From JBBQKG01 sp038326655 (GTDB lineage: Bacteria > Actinomycetota > Thermoleophilia > Solirubrobacterales > JBBDJG01), in NCBI GenBank assembly GCA_038326655.1, contig JBBQKG010000021.1, forward strand, positions 1 to 55,196: a DNA stretch of 55,196 bases. The letters run 5' to 3'. The notes beneath the pieces are model-generated. The model worked only from the letters and a program-made list of their open reading frames with translations. It searched no databases and was not told the origin of the DNA. Shown here piece after piece: positions 31,242 through 39,952 of this stretch. The position numbers were made by a program, and so were the translations under genes. Within the stretch, counting starts at the first letter, position 1. Each line of letters begins with the position of its first letter.

Positions 31242-32444
31242 ATGACGCAACCCGAGTCCACGCGCGTGGCCGTCTACACGGACCACCTCTTCTGGCGCGA
31301 AGGCGGCGACTACTACACGGACCGGGTGTTTCCGGTGTTCGTGGCACGAATGGCGCCGGTCGTCGAGAAGCTCGTGTTCGTGGCGCGGGTGGACCCGGCC
31401 CCGGGCCGCTCACAGCACCGGATGCCCTCCGGCACCGAGGTCGTCGCGATGCCCTGGGTCGAGAGCCTCTCGCGCCCTCTGGACCTCCTCAAGACGATGC
31501 TTGGCTCGATCCGCGCGTTCTGGCGGGTGCTCGACCGCGTCGACGCCGTCTGGCTGGTCGGGTCCTATCTCGTGTCGCTCGTCTTCGCCGTGATGGCGGC
31601 CGCACGCGGCAAGCGCGTCGCGCTCGGCGTCCGGCAGGATCTACCCCGCTACGCCCGTGGCCGCTATCCGGGGCGGCGCTCGATCCACATCGCCGCGGAC
31701 GGGCTCGAAACGCTGTACAAGCTGCTTTCGCGATTCTTTCCGATTGCCGTCGTGGGACCCGAGCTGGCACGCAACTTCCGCCATGCGCCGCGCCTGCTCG
31801 AGCTGTCGGTCTCGCTGATCGACGACTCCGACATCGTCAGTGCCGATCAGGCGCTCGCGCGTCCCTACGACGGCCAGCTGCGCGTGCTGTCGGTCGGCCG
31901 CCTCGATGCCGAGAAGAACCCGCTGCTGCTGGCCGACATTCTCGCAAGGCTGCGCGCCTCCGGCCGTGACTTCAAGCTCGTGATCTGCGGCGACGGCCCG
32001 ATGGAGGAGGAGCTCGAAGCACGGCTCGCGCAGCTTGGCGTCTCGGGCGAGGCGGAGCTTCGCGGCTACGTCTCGCTCGACGACGGCCTGCTCCAGCTCT
32101 ACCGGGACAGCCACGTGTTCCTCCACGTGTCGTGGACCGAGGGGTTGCCGCAGGTGGTCTTCGAGGCGTTCGCGTCGGGACTGCCGATCGTCGCCACCGC
32201 GGTGGGCGGGGTGCCCGACGGGGTGGGCGACGCCGGGCTCCTGATCCCGCCTGGCGACGCTGACGCGGCGGCTGGCGCGGTCGAGCGTGTGGCGGCCGAC
32301 GCGGACCTGCGGGCCCGGCTCGTGGAGCGTGGAATCGCTCGCGCCAGGACCCACACGATCGGCGTGGAATCGCGTCGCCTCGCGACCTTCGTCGCGACCG
32401 GATCCGCCCCGGATGCCGCCGACCCGTCCACCGCTCGTGACTAG
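31242..32444 (+). CDS. glycosyltransferase family 4 (GT-B)
   Basis: 400 residues. The donor-binding C-terminal half is clear: LRVLSVGRLDAEKNPLLLADIL, LVICGDGPMEEELEARLAQLG, and then HVSWTEGLPQVVFEAFASGLPIVATAVGGVPD with the E-x7-E pair. The N-terminal half begins VAVYTDHLFWREGGDYYTDRVFP. Cytoplasmic, retaining, sugar-nucleotide dependent. ATG 31242 is preceded by TACCCT at 31230-31235, 6 nt away, so the mRNA may be leaderless. Its stop overlaps a TAGAAT hexamer (32442-32447) that could be the -10 of the next gene. Confidence 0.9.
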   Translation: MTQPESTRVAVYTDHLFWREGGDYYTDRVFPVFVARMAPVVEKLVFVARVDPAPGRSQHRMPSGTEVVAMPWVESLSRPLDLLKTMLGSIRAFWRVLDRVDAVWLVGSYLVSLVFAVMAAARGKRVALGVRQDLPRYARGRYPGRRSIHIAADGLETLYKLLSRFFPIAVVGPELARNFRHAPRLLELSVSLIDDSDIVSADQALARPYDGQLRVLSVGRLDAEKNPLLLADILARLRASGRDFKLVICGDGPMEEELEARLAQLGVSGEAELRGYVSLDDGLLQLYRDSHVFLHVSWTEGLPQVVFEAFASGLPIVATAVGGVPDGVGDAGLLIPPGDADAAAGAVERVAADADLRARLVERGIARARTHTIGVESRRLATFVATGSAPDAADPSTARD

Positions 32445-32536
32445 AATGGACCTCGTCCCCCGAACGTCACGGTGCCGCGAATGGACACGCTCGCCGGGGC
32501 GGCGCCAGCCCAGGAAAACGCAGCTTCAGGTCGGCT

Positions 32537-34609
32537 ATGGCCGATACGAGAATCCAGACACGGCCGGCTGACCACGCGCCGGCTTCGCCGGCCGCTCCGC
32601 CGGCCGCGGGCACGCCCGGCGACTCGCGATCCGCGCCCGGCGCCGCCCCGATTGCCCGCCTCGGGGTCGTGCTGATCCCGCTCGCGGTCGCGACCTTCCT
32701 GCTCGCGCTGAACAACGGGAGCTACGCGCTCACGGTGCGGCTCTCCCTCGCTGTCGCGATCTGGTGGGCGATCGCGATCGGCGTGGGGCTGCGGCTCGCG
32801 TCGCTCGAGCGGATGCCCCGTGCCGCCTATCTGGGCGCGGCGGGCCTCGCGCTGCTGGCGCTGTTCACGGCGCTGTCGATCGGCTGGTCGCCCTCCGCCG
32901 AGAACTCCTACTACGAGGCCGGCAGGGTGCTGCTCTACCTCGGCGCTTTCGTGCTCACGGTGCTCCTGAGCCGCCGGGGGGACGGCTACCGCTGGAGCGA
33001 CGGCCTCGCGCTCGGAATCGTCGCGGTCGGCGTGATCGCGCTGCTCAGCCGGCTGTTTCCACATCTGCTCGGCGAGAGCGCCGCGCCACTTGCGTACTTC
33101 GACGAGAAGCGCCTGAGCTACCCGGTCAACTACTGGAACGGGCTCGCGATCCTGGTCGGGCTCGCCTTCCCGCTGCTGCTGCGGCGGGCGGCGGTCTCCT
33201 GGAGCAACCCGATCGGGCGAGGCCTCGCGCTCGCGCCGTTTCCGGCGCTGGCCGCGACGATCTACCTCACTTCGTCGCGCGGCGGCGTCGCGACCGCGCT
33301 GTTCGGCGTTATGGCTTTTCTTGCGCTGACCGCTCCGCGCCTGCCCGCGATTGCGGCCACACTCGCCGGCGCGTTGGGTGCGGCCGGCGCCGCCGGCGTC
33401 CTGAGGGCGCGCCATGCGCTGGTCGACGGGCCGCTCTCCTCCGGCGGCGCCGCCTCGCAGGGGCGAAGCGCAGCCGTGCTGCTTATGCTGCTCTGTCTCG
33501 GCGTGGCGCTGGTCTACGGGGCCTGGTGTGCGATCGCCGAGCCGCGCCTGGTGCGCTCGATCGGCCGCAACCCAGGGGCGGCGCGCAGGGCGGCGGCTGT
33601 CGCGGGGCTCGTCACCGTCGTCGCGGTCGCCGTCGGCCTCGCGGCCGTGCACCCGGTGCAGAAGTTCGAAGACTTCAAGCGTTCGCCCGCCGACGCCCGG
33701 CTCTCGGAGACCGACTTCACGAAGTCGCACCTCCTCAGTGCCAACGGGACCGGCCGGTGGCAGCTGTGGGCATCGGCGAAGGAGCAGTGGACCGGGCATC
33801 CGATTGCCGGCGAGGGCGCCGGCTCATTCGAGCCGTGGTGGGCGCAGCACCGCTCGCTCGGGCTGTTCGTCCGCGACGCGCACTCGGTCTACCTCCAGAC
33901 GCTCGGTGAGCTGGGACTGGTCGGCTTCGCGTTCCTGGCGCTCTTCCTCGGCGCCGGTTTCGCGGCCGGCGTGGCGCGGCTGAGGCGCACGCCCGATCGG
34001 CCGACGGTCGCCGCGCTGGTCGCAACGCTCGCGGGGTTTGCGCTCGGCGCCGGCATCGACTGGATGTGGCAGCTCACCGTGGTCGCCCTGATCGGCGTCG
34101 TGTGCGTCGCGCTGCTGACCGGCCTCGCGACCGCCCCGGAGAGGACAACCGAGGCCGCGACCGAGGCCGCCGCGTCGCGGCGGCGCACCTCGCACCCGCG
34201 CCGCGGGCTGGCCGTGCGAGGCGCCGTGCTGGTCGCATGCCTCGGCGTGATCGCGGTCGCCGGGCTTGCGCTGCTCACACAGGCACGCCTGAAGTCGAGC
34301 GCGTCGGCCGCCGCACGCGGCGACTCCTCGGCGGCGTTCTCGGCGGCGCAGGACGCCCGCCGGCTCGAGCCCTGGGCCGCTTCCCCGTACCTCCAGCTCG
34401 CGCTGCTCGAGGAGCAGGCCGGAGACCTCCGGGTCGCGCGCGCCTGGCTGGCGGACGCGCTCGACCGTGACAAGCGCGACTGGAGGCTCTGGCTCGTGTC
34501 CGCGCGCATCAACGCCGAGCTCGGCTCGATCGGGCCCGCGCGACGCAGCCTGGCGCGCGCAAAGTCGCTCAACCCACGCTCGCCGCTCTTCTCGAAGAGC
34601 GCCGGATAG
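32537..34609 (+). CDS. O-antigen ligase/polymerase-like membrane protein with C-terminal TPR-like part
   Basis: 690 residues. About a dozen hydrophobic segments cover residues 40-530. The periplasmic Wzy_C/WaaL landmark region includes GRWQLWASAKEQWTGHPIAGEGAGSFEPWW and AHSVYLQTLGELGLVGFAFL. After a basic loop and one more helix, residues about 600-690 form helical TPR-like repeats (AAFSAAQDARRLEPWAASPYLQLALLEEQAGD, then ARAWLADALDRDKRDWRLWLV). Likely polymerises or ligates lipid-linked repeat units. A second gene of this class is at 47482. Confidence 0.85.
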   Translation: MADTRIQTRPADHAPASPAAPPAAGTPGDSRSAPGAAPIARLGVVLIPLAVATFLLALNNGSYALTVRLSLAVAIWWAIAIGVGLRLASLERMPRAAYLGAAGLALLALFTALSIGWSPSAENSYYEAGRVLLYLGAFVLTVLLSRRGDGYRWSDGLALGIVAVGVIALLSRLFPHLLGESAAPLAYFDEKRLSYPVNYWNGLAILVGLAFPLLLRRAAVSWSNPIGRGLALAPFPALAATIYLTSSRGGVATALFGVMAFLALTAPRLPAIAATLAGALGAAGAAGVLRARHALVDGPLSSGGAASQGRSAAVLLMLLCLGVALVYGAWCAIAEPRLVRSIGRNPGAARRAAAVAGLVTVVAVAVGLAAVHPVQKFEDFKRSPADARLSETDFTKSHLLSANGTGRWQLWASAKEQWTGHPIAGEGAGSFEPWWAQHRSLGLFVRDAHSVYLQTLGELGLVGFAFLALFLGAGFAAGVARLRRTPDRPTVAALVATLAGFALGAGIDWMWQLTVVALIGVVCVALLTGLATAPERTTEAATEAAASRRRTSHPRRGLAVRGAVLVACLGVIAVAGLALLTQARLKSSASAAARGDSSAAFSAAQDARRLEPWAASPYLQLALLEEQAGDLRVARAWLADALDRDKRDWRLWLVSARINAELGSIGPARRSLARAKSLNPRSPLFSKSAG

Positions 34610-34672
34610 CCGCGCAACGGGCGTCTCAACCGCTCAAGGCCCTGGCGGGGAGGCCGATCAACCGGGAGAGCG

Positions 34673-36007
34673 ATGCTTTCCCGAGCGAACATCCGCGTCC
34701 TGGCCGCCCTGGCTGCGCTGGTCGCAGCGATCGTCGTGGGAGTCGCCGCGCCCGTGGCCGCGCCGGCTGCGCCGGTGTTCCGGGCCTTCTCGGCGACGAG
34801 CCCGTGGAACGTGCCGGCGGCACCCGACAGCATCGCCTCCAGCAACCCGTTCAGCGGCCAGTTCACGAGCTACAGCTCGCAGCTCGAGATCTCCGGGCTG
34901 CCGGGCGACGCCGCCTACGCCAGCCCCGTCTTCTTCGCGTCCCCGGGCGACCCCTCGACCTCGAACGTCGACCTCACCACGGACTGGTCGCCCACGCACA
35001 ACCTCAAGTGGGACCACAAGCCGATCCCGATCCCGGCGGGCGCCTATCCGGCGCCCGGCTCCGACGGTCACATGACGATCGTGTCTGCCGACGGCACGAA
35101 GGACTGGGAGTTCTGGCGGGCCACGAAGGTCTCGGGCTCCGGGATCACGACCGCCGTGATCCTGCAGTGGGACCTGACCGGGCCCGGCTACTCCTCCAAC
35201 CGGGACGAGAACTCCGCGCGCGGCTCCGGCACACCGCTGATCTCCACCTCGCTGCGCGCCGAGGAGGCACTGAACGGCATCACCCACGCGATCGGCATCA
35301 CGGTGCCGAGTGTCGCCCACGACTACATCTATCCGGTCGCGACTCACTCCGACGGCGACGCCGGCTCGGGCGCGGTGAAGTACGGGATGCGGTTCGTGCT
35401 CCGCCCCGACTATCCGGCGCCTGGCAATGCCTCGATCGGCGAGCGGAACATCATCGCGGCCCTCAAGACCTACGGCGCCTACGTGATCGACCAGGGCGCG
35501 AGCTTCGAGCTGGACGCGGATTCCACGCACCCCGGCATCTGGGCCCAGACCGGCCTCAACCCCGGCAGCCTCAGCATCCGCGGCTCGGACATGCGCCCCG
35601 CCCGCGCGGCTGTCGGCGGCGCCGTCGCGCCGCCCGAGGCGCAGTCCTCGCGGCCGCGCGCCCGAAAGATCGTGCTACGTGTCCTCAGGCACCGGGTCCG
35701 GGTCGGCCACAAGCTGCGGCTGCACGGCCATGTGCGCGTCAAGGTCCCCGCCGGCAAGGTGGTGCGCATCCAGGTCCGCGTGGGGCATCGCTGGCACCGG
35801 CTGCGCCGCAAGCCGATCCAGGCCGACGGCTCCTTCGGCACCAACCCGCGGCTGGGAAGACCCGCGCACGCGTCGTGGTCCGGCGCACCGGGTCGGCTGC
35901 GACTCAAGCACGTGCGACTGCGGCGCGGCGTGCGTGTGCTGAAGCTCCGGGCGGTCGTGCGCGGAGTCGGCCACTCCAACGTCGTCCGCGTCCGCGTCCG
36001 GCACTAG
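34673..36007 (+). CDS. exported 'SPWNVP' domain protein with basic C-terminal domain
   Basis: 444 residues. A signal peptide (VLAALAALVAAIVVGVAAPVAAPAAP) is followed by the shared domain at residues about 36-315: FRAFSATSPWNVPA, PVFFASPGD, GSDGHMTIVSAD, ENSARGSGTPLI, THAIGITVPSV, THSDG, and YVIDQGASFELDADS. The last 130 residues are strikingly Arg/Lys/His-rich with beta-sandwich-like strands (KIVLRVLRHRVRVGHKLRLHGHV), suggesting binding to an acidic polymer. Lies between the polymerase and flippase genes. No family recognised; see the paralogues at 29225 and 37706. Confidence 0.78.
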   Translation: MLSRANIRVLAALAALVAAIVVGVAAPVAAPAAPVFRAFSATSPWNVPAAPDSIASSNPFSGQFTSYSSQLEISGLPGDAAYASPVFFASPGDPSTSNVDLTTDWSPTHNLKWDHKPIPIPAGAYPAPGSDGHMTIVSADGTKDWEFWRATKVSGSGITTAVILQWDLTGPGYSSNRDENSARGSGTPLISTSLRAEEALNGITHAIGITVPSVAHDYIYPVATHSDGDAGSGAVKYGMRFVLRPDYPAPGNASIGERNIIAALKTYGAYVIDQGASFELDADSTHPGIWAQTGLNPGSLSIRGSDMRPARAAVGGAVAPPEAQSSRPRARKIVLRVLRHRVRVGHKLRLHGHVRVKVPAGKVVRIQVRVGHRWHRLRRKPIQADGSFGTNPRLGRPAHASWSGAPGRLRLKHVRLRRGVRVLKLRAVVRGVGHSNVVRVRVRH

Positions 36008-36048
36008 TCGTCGGTCCCGGCCTGAATCGCAGCAGCGTCCGGCCAGGC

Positions 36049-36054
36049 TAACGT
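36049..36054 (+). promoter_or_regulatory. -10 box for a probably leaderless flippase transcript
   Basis: TAACGT lies 7 nt before the ATG at 36062, with no ribosome site between them. This gives the flippase its own start point inside the locus. Confidence 0.4.
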
Positions 36055-36061
36055 GGTCCCC

Positions 36062-37570
36062 ATGACGGCCGAGGCGCCTTCGGAACCGGCTGCGCGGCGG
36101 GACAGCATCGTCCGAAACACCGTTTTCGGCCTCGCCACGCAGATCACCACGGCCGCTTTCACAGCCGGCCTGACGCTCTATCTGGTGCGGGCGCTCGGGC
36201 CCGGCGACTACGGGGTCTTCGCGCTCGCGGTCGGGATCGGAACGCTGCTCGTGCTGGTGGCCGACTTCGGCATCTCAGGGTCGGCCGGCCGCTACATCGC
36301 CGACCACAGCGACGAGCCGCGCACGGTGATCGACGTGCTCGCGGACGCCTCGAAGATGAAGCTCCTGACGCTCACGCCGATGGCGGTGCTGCTGTTCGCG
36401 CTCGCGAGCCCGATCGCGGACCTCTACAACACCCCCGCGCTCGTGTGGCCGTTGCGCGCCCTCGCGATCTCGATCTTCGGCCAGAGCATGTTCTTCCTGT
36501 ACCGCAACGTATTCGTCGCCTCCGGTCTGGTCTCGGGCGCCTGGCGCGTGACGCTGGTCGAGAGCGCCACGGAGACCGGTGCCAGCGTGCTGCTCGTGGC
36601 GCTCGGAGCGGGGGCCACCGGCGCCGCGTCCGGCCGCGCGATTGGCTACGTGATCGGCGCGCTGGCCGGGGTCGTGATGACGATCATGCTGATGGGCCGC
36701 GGCTGGCTCGGCTTCGCCGAGCGGGGCCACTCGCGCCGGCTTGCGCGCTACGCCGGGGCGCTCTTCGTCGTGACGATCGCATTCACGCTCTTCGAGCAGG
36801 TGGACGTGCTGCTGATCGGCGCGATCATCAGCACCACCGCGGTCGGCGTGTTCGAGGCGCCGATGCGCCTCACGATCTTCCTCGCCTACGGCGGGCAGGC
36901 GCTGGCTCTCGGCGTCGCGCCGCGCCTGTCACGCGGGGGCGGCGGGCCCGACCTGGCCGCCTTCAACGCTGCCAACCGCTATCTCATCCTGCTCCAGGGC
37001 GCGCTGCTCGCGCCGGTGCTCGTGTGGACGGAGCCGATCGTGCACCTCGCGCTCGGCTCGAGCTACCAGGGCTCCGTGAGCGTGCTTCGCGCGCTGGCGC
37101 CGTTCGTGTTCCTGTCCGGCATCGGGACGTTCATCACGATTGCCGTGAACTATGTCGGCGAGGCACGTAGGCGCGTGGTTCTGTCGATCGTGACAGTCGC
37201 GATCAACGCCGCGATCGATCTCGTGCTGCTGCCGCGGATCGGAGTCGTGGGTGGCGCGATCGGGACCGACGTCGCGTACTCGCTCTACATCGGGGGGCAC
37301 TTCTGGATCTGCCAGCAGGTGCTCGGCATCCGCCTCACGCCGATCCTCGTGACGTTCGTGCGCTGCATGCTCGCCGCCGCCGCGATGGCGGGGGCGATGG
37401 CGCTGGTGGGCACCTCAGACCTTTCCTGGAGCCAGTGGCTGACCGGATCGATCGCCGGCCTGATCGCGTATGTGCTCGTCCTGACGGTCACCGGAGAGCT
37501 CTCGCGGTCTGACGTTTCCGGGCTCGTGGAAGACATCCGCGCCCGCCTGGCACCTCGCCCGGCCGCCTAG
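36062..37570 (+). CDS. Wzx-type polysaccharide flippase (MATE/MOP superfamily)
   Basis: 502 residues with about 12-14 transmembrane helices. It begins SIVRNTVFGLATQITTAAFTAGLTLYLVRALGPGDYGVFALAVGIGTLL, the typical start of the polysaccharide_synt family, and carries LFEQVDVLLIGAIISTTAVGVFEAP and VALNAAIDLVLLP-like INAAIDLVLLPRIGVVGGAIGT. It moves undecaprenyl-linked repeat units to the outer face of the membrane. A GTG nine bases upstream is possible, but ATG 36062 fits the -10 box spacing. Confidence 0.92.
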   Translation: MTAEAPSEPAARRDSIVRNTVFGLATQITTAAFTAGLTLYLVRALGPGDYGVFALAVGIGTLLVLVADFGISGSAGRYIADHSDEPRTVIDVLADASKMKLLTLTPMAVLLFALASPIADLYNTPALVWPLRALAISIFGQSMFFLYRNVFVASGLVSGAWRVTLVESATETGASVLLVALGAGATGAASGRAIGYVIGALAGVVMTIMLMGRGWLGFAERGHSRRLARYAGALFVVTIAFTLFEQVDVLLIGAIISTTAVGVFEAPMRLTIFLAYGGQALALGVAPRLSRGGGGPDLAAFNAANRYLILLQGALLAPVLVWTEPIVHLALGSSYQGSVSVLRALAPFVFLSGIGTFITIAVNYVGEARRRVVLSIVTVAINAAIDLVLLPRIGVVGGAIGTDVAYSLYIGGHFWICQQVLGIRLTPILVTFVRCMLAAAAMAGAMALVGTSDLSWSQWLTGSIAGLIAYVLVLTVTGELSRSDVSGLVEDIRARLAPRPAA

Positions 37571-37705
37571 TGCGGGTTCGCACAGGCCCCTGGACATCGG
37601 TACGACCGAGCTAAAGACGCCTGCTCCCACGGTCGAGTCGTGCCTATTGCAAGTTCCGTTGCGCCCGCTCCGGCGCCGCGGAAGGGGCAAAGGCCAAGGA
37701 GGGCG

Positions 37706-39115
37706 ATGTCAACTACCGTTCAGGCAGGGAAGTATCGCGGCCACAAGCGGTTTGTACGGGGATCGCGCAGGGCGCTCGGAGCGCTCGCGGCGACGCTGGC
37801 AGTGTGGAGCTGCATGGGCTCCAGCGCAGTGGCGGCCCCGTTTCGCGCCTTCTCGAGCACCAGCCCGTGGAACGTGCCGGCGGCGCAGAAGGGAAGCATC
37901 GACGCCGGGAACCCGTTCGCGAGCCAGTTCATCAGCTACAGCTCCAAGATGGAGATCTCCGGCACGCCGAGCAACGGCGCCTACGCGAGCCCGGTGTTCT
38001 TCGCCTCCCCGGGGGACCCGGCCACCGCGAAGGTCTCGCTGACGACCGATTGGTCGCCGACGAAGGACTTGAAGTGGGATGGCCTTCCGATCCCGATCCC
38101 GGCCGGCGCCTACCCGGCGCCGGGGTCCGACGGCCACATGACGATCGTGTCCGCCGACCGGACGAAGGCGTGGGAGTTCTGGCGCTGCACGAGCGTCGGG
38201 GCCTCGGGCATCACGACCGCGGTGATTGTCCAGTGGAACCTCAACGGCCCCGGCTACAGCACGGCGGGCAGTGAGAACTCCGCCCGCGGCTCGGGCACGC
38301 CGCTGATCTCGACCGCGGTGCGCGCCGACGAGCTGCTCGGCGGCATCAACCACGCGCTCGGCATCACGGTGCCGAGGGTCATGAGCAGTTACGTGTTCCC
38401 CGTCGCGACGCACAGCGACGGCTCCGCGGGAACCGGCTCGATCCAGTACGGGATGTTGTTCGTGCTGCGAGCCGACTTCCCGGTGCCGGCGACCGCGAGC
38501 ATCGGCGTGCGCAACCTGATCCAGGCGCTCAAGACCTACGGTGCCTACGTGATCGACCAGGGCGCGAGCTTCGAGCTCGACGCCGACTCCACGCACCCGG
38601 AGCTGTGGTCGCAGGCGGGCGTGGGCCCGAGCTCGCTCGGGATCACGCCGACCGACATGCGGCTCGTGCACCTGGGGAGCGGCGCGACGCCTGCACCCGC
38701 GCCCGCTCCGGCACCGGCGCCTGCACCCGCGCCGGCGCCGAGCCCGACGCCGACGACCGACCCGACCACAGGCGGCACGACCAGCGGAACAACCAGCGGC
38801 CGGCCCTGCACGAGGAAGCGCCAGCGTCAGGGCAAGTGCACGCTCGTGACCGCGGCGGCCGTGAGCGCGCCGGCGGACCAGCCGGCGGCGACCGCGGTGG
38901 TGCAGGGCTCGGTTGCGGCGCAGTCGAGCACCACGCGCCACGCCCGCATCCAGAAGAAGACGCCCAAGGGCTGGAAGACGATCGGCTCCGTCGAGGTGGC
39001 GGCTGACGGCAGCTTCCAGCTCGAGCTGCCGCGCACGAAGAAGCGGCACAAGATCCGCGTTCGGGTGCTCGTGCTCGGCGTGGGCGCGTCGAAGACGATG
39101 ACGGTGCGGCTTTAG
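37706..39115 (+). CDS. exported 'SPWNVP' domain protein with Pro-Ala linker
   Basis: 469 residues. The signal peptide includes RALGALAATLAVWSCMGSSAVA. The shared domain follows (residues about 46-330): FRAFSSTSPWNVPA, PVFFASPGD, GSDGHMTIVSAD, NSARGSGTPLI, NHALGITVPRV, THSDG, and YVIDQGASFELDADS. After it come a (Pro-Ala)n linker, a Thr/Gly stretch, and a C-terminal beta-sandwich-like module (HARIQKKTPKGWKTIGSVEV) ending in a basic strand. ATG 37706 follows a good AAGGAGGG site. It converges with the deacetylase gene (stops overlap by 4 bp). Closest to the protein at 34673. Confidence 0.8.
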   Translation: MSTTVQAGKYRGHKRFVRGSRRALGALAATLAVWSCMGSSAVAAPFRAFSSTSPWNVPAAQKGSIDAGNPFASQFISYSSKMEISGTPSNGAYASPVFFASPGDPATAKVSLTTDWSPTKDLKWDGLPIPIPAGAYPAPGSDGHMTIVSADRTKAWEFWRCTSVGASGITTAVIVQWNLNGPGYSTAGSENSARGSGTPLISTAVRADELLGGINHALGITVPRVMSSYVFPVATHSDGSAGTGSIQYGMLFVLRADFPVPATASIGVRNLIQALKTYGAYVIDQGASFELDADSTHPELWSQAGVGPSSLGITPTDMRLVHLGSGATPAPAPAPAPAPAPAPAPSPTPTTDPTTGGTTSGTTSGRPCTRKRQRQGKCTLVTAAAVSAPADQPAATAVVQGSVAAQSSTTRHARIQKKTPKGWKTIGSVEVAADGSFQLELPRTKKRHKIRVRVLVLGVGASKTMTVRL

Positions 39116-39879
39116 GGGCCGCCTCGGATTCTCGATCGCAAGCGGTCTGCGGCCTCCCATGCGCGGGAGGCCCGCAGGCCGCGCACGAACGGCGACACCT
39201 TCGTCCTGAACCGGCGGAGGTCGTCGCCGTGATACACGCCCACGCGTGGCCATCGCAACGGGTCGCGGGAGTCCATGCGGCTGGGCAGCGTGCCGGCCGC
39301 GCTGTAGCCGGCCTCGCGCGCGGCCGCCGCGACGCGGGCGTCGTGGTCACCGTACGGATATGCGATCGAGGCACACGGCCGCTCGAGCCGCTCCTCGCAG
39401 AGCGCCTTCGAGTGCCGAAGCTCGTGCTCGAGGGCACCGTCCTCGAGCTTCGTGAGGTGCGGATGGGAGCAGGTGTGAGAGCCGACCTCCCAGCCCACGG
39501 CGGCGAGCCCACGGAGCTCGTCCCACGACATCGCGATCAGCTCCTGCTCGAACGGGCCGCCCAGCCACTGGTCGATGCCGGGCCATGACATCGGCCCCTC
39601 GGTGCCGGCATGGTCGGTCGGGACGTAGACCGTCGCGGGCCAGCCAAGCCGTGCCAGGAGCGGCGCGGCGAGCGTCAGCACGGACCGGTAGGCGTCGTCG
39701 AAGGTGACCGCGACGGCCTTTTCCGGGCGGTTCCCGGTGACGCCTTCGGTGAAGGTCACGCCCTCGTAGCCCCGGTCGGCGAGCAGCCCGAGCTGGCGCT
39801 CGAGCGCGGCCGGCGGGACCGACAGGTCCGCAGGCCAGCGCTCGCTGACGGCGTGGTAGCAAAGGACGAGGAGGTCCAT
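39112..39879 (-). CDS. polysaccharide deacetylase (CE4, NodB-like)
   Basis: 255 residues. The NodB core is intact: MDLLVLCYHAVS, AVTFDDAYRSVL (catalytic Asp and metal Asp), WEVGSHTCSHPHLTKL (metal His pair H-x3-H), and ASIAYPYGDHD. It removes N-acetyl or O-acetyl groups from sugars. No clear signal peptide with the ATG at 39879; the frame stays open further upstream, so a longer start is possible. It is divergent from the glycosyltransferase at 39953 over 73 bp. Confidence 0.9.
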   Translation of the reverse strand: MDLLVLCYHAVSERWPADLSVPPAALERQLGLLADRGYEGVTFTEGVTGNRPEKAVAVTFDDAYRSVLTLAAPLLARLGWPATVYVPTDHAGTEGPMSWPGIDQWLGGPFEQELIAMSWDELRGLAAVGWEVGSHTCSHPHLTKLEDGALEHELRHSKALCEERLERPCASIAYPYGDHDARVAAAAREAGYSAAGTLPSRMDSRDPLRWPRVGVYHGDDLRRFRTKVSPFVRGLRASRAWEAADRLRSRIRGGP

Positions 39880-39952
39880 GGACGAATAGGAGTTGCGAAA
39901 ACGGGAGCGCTTATTCACGATATAGGCGTAGCCCCCTTCTGCTTCACCTCCG

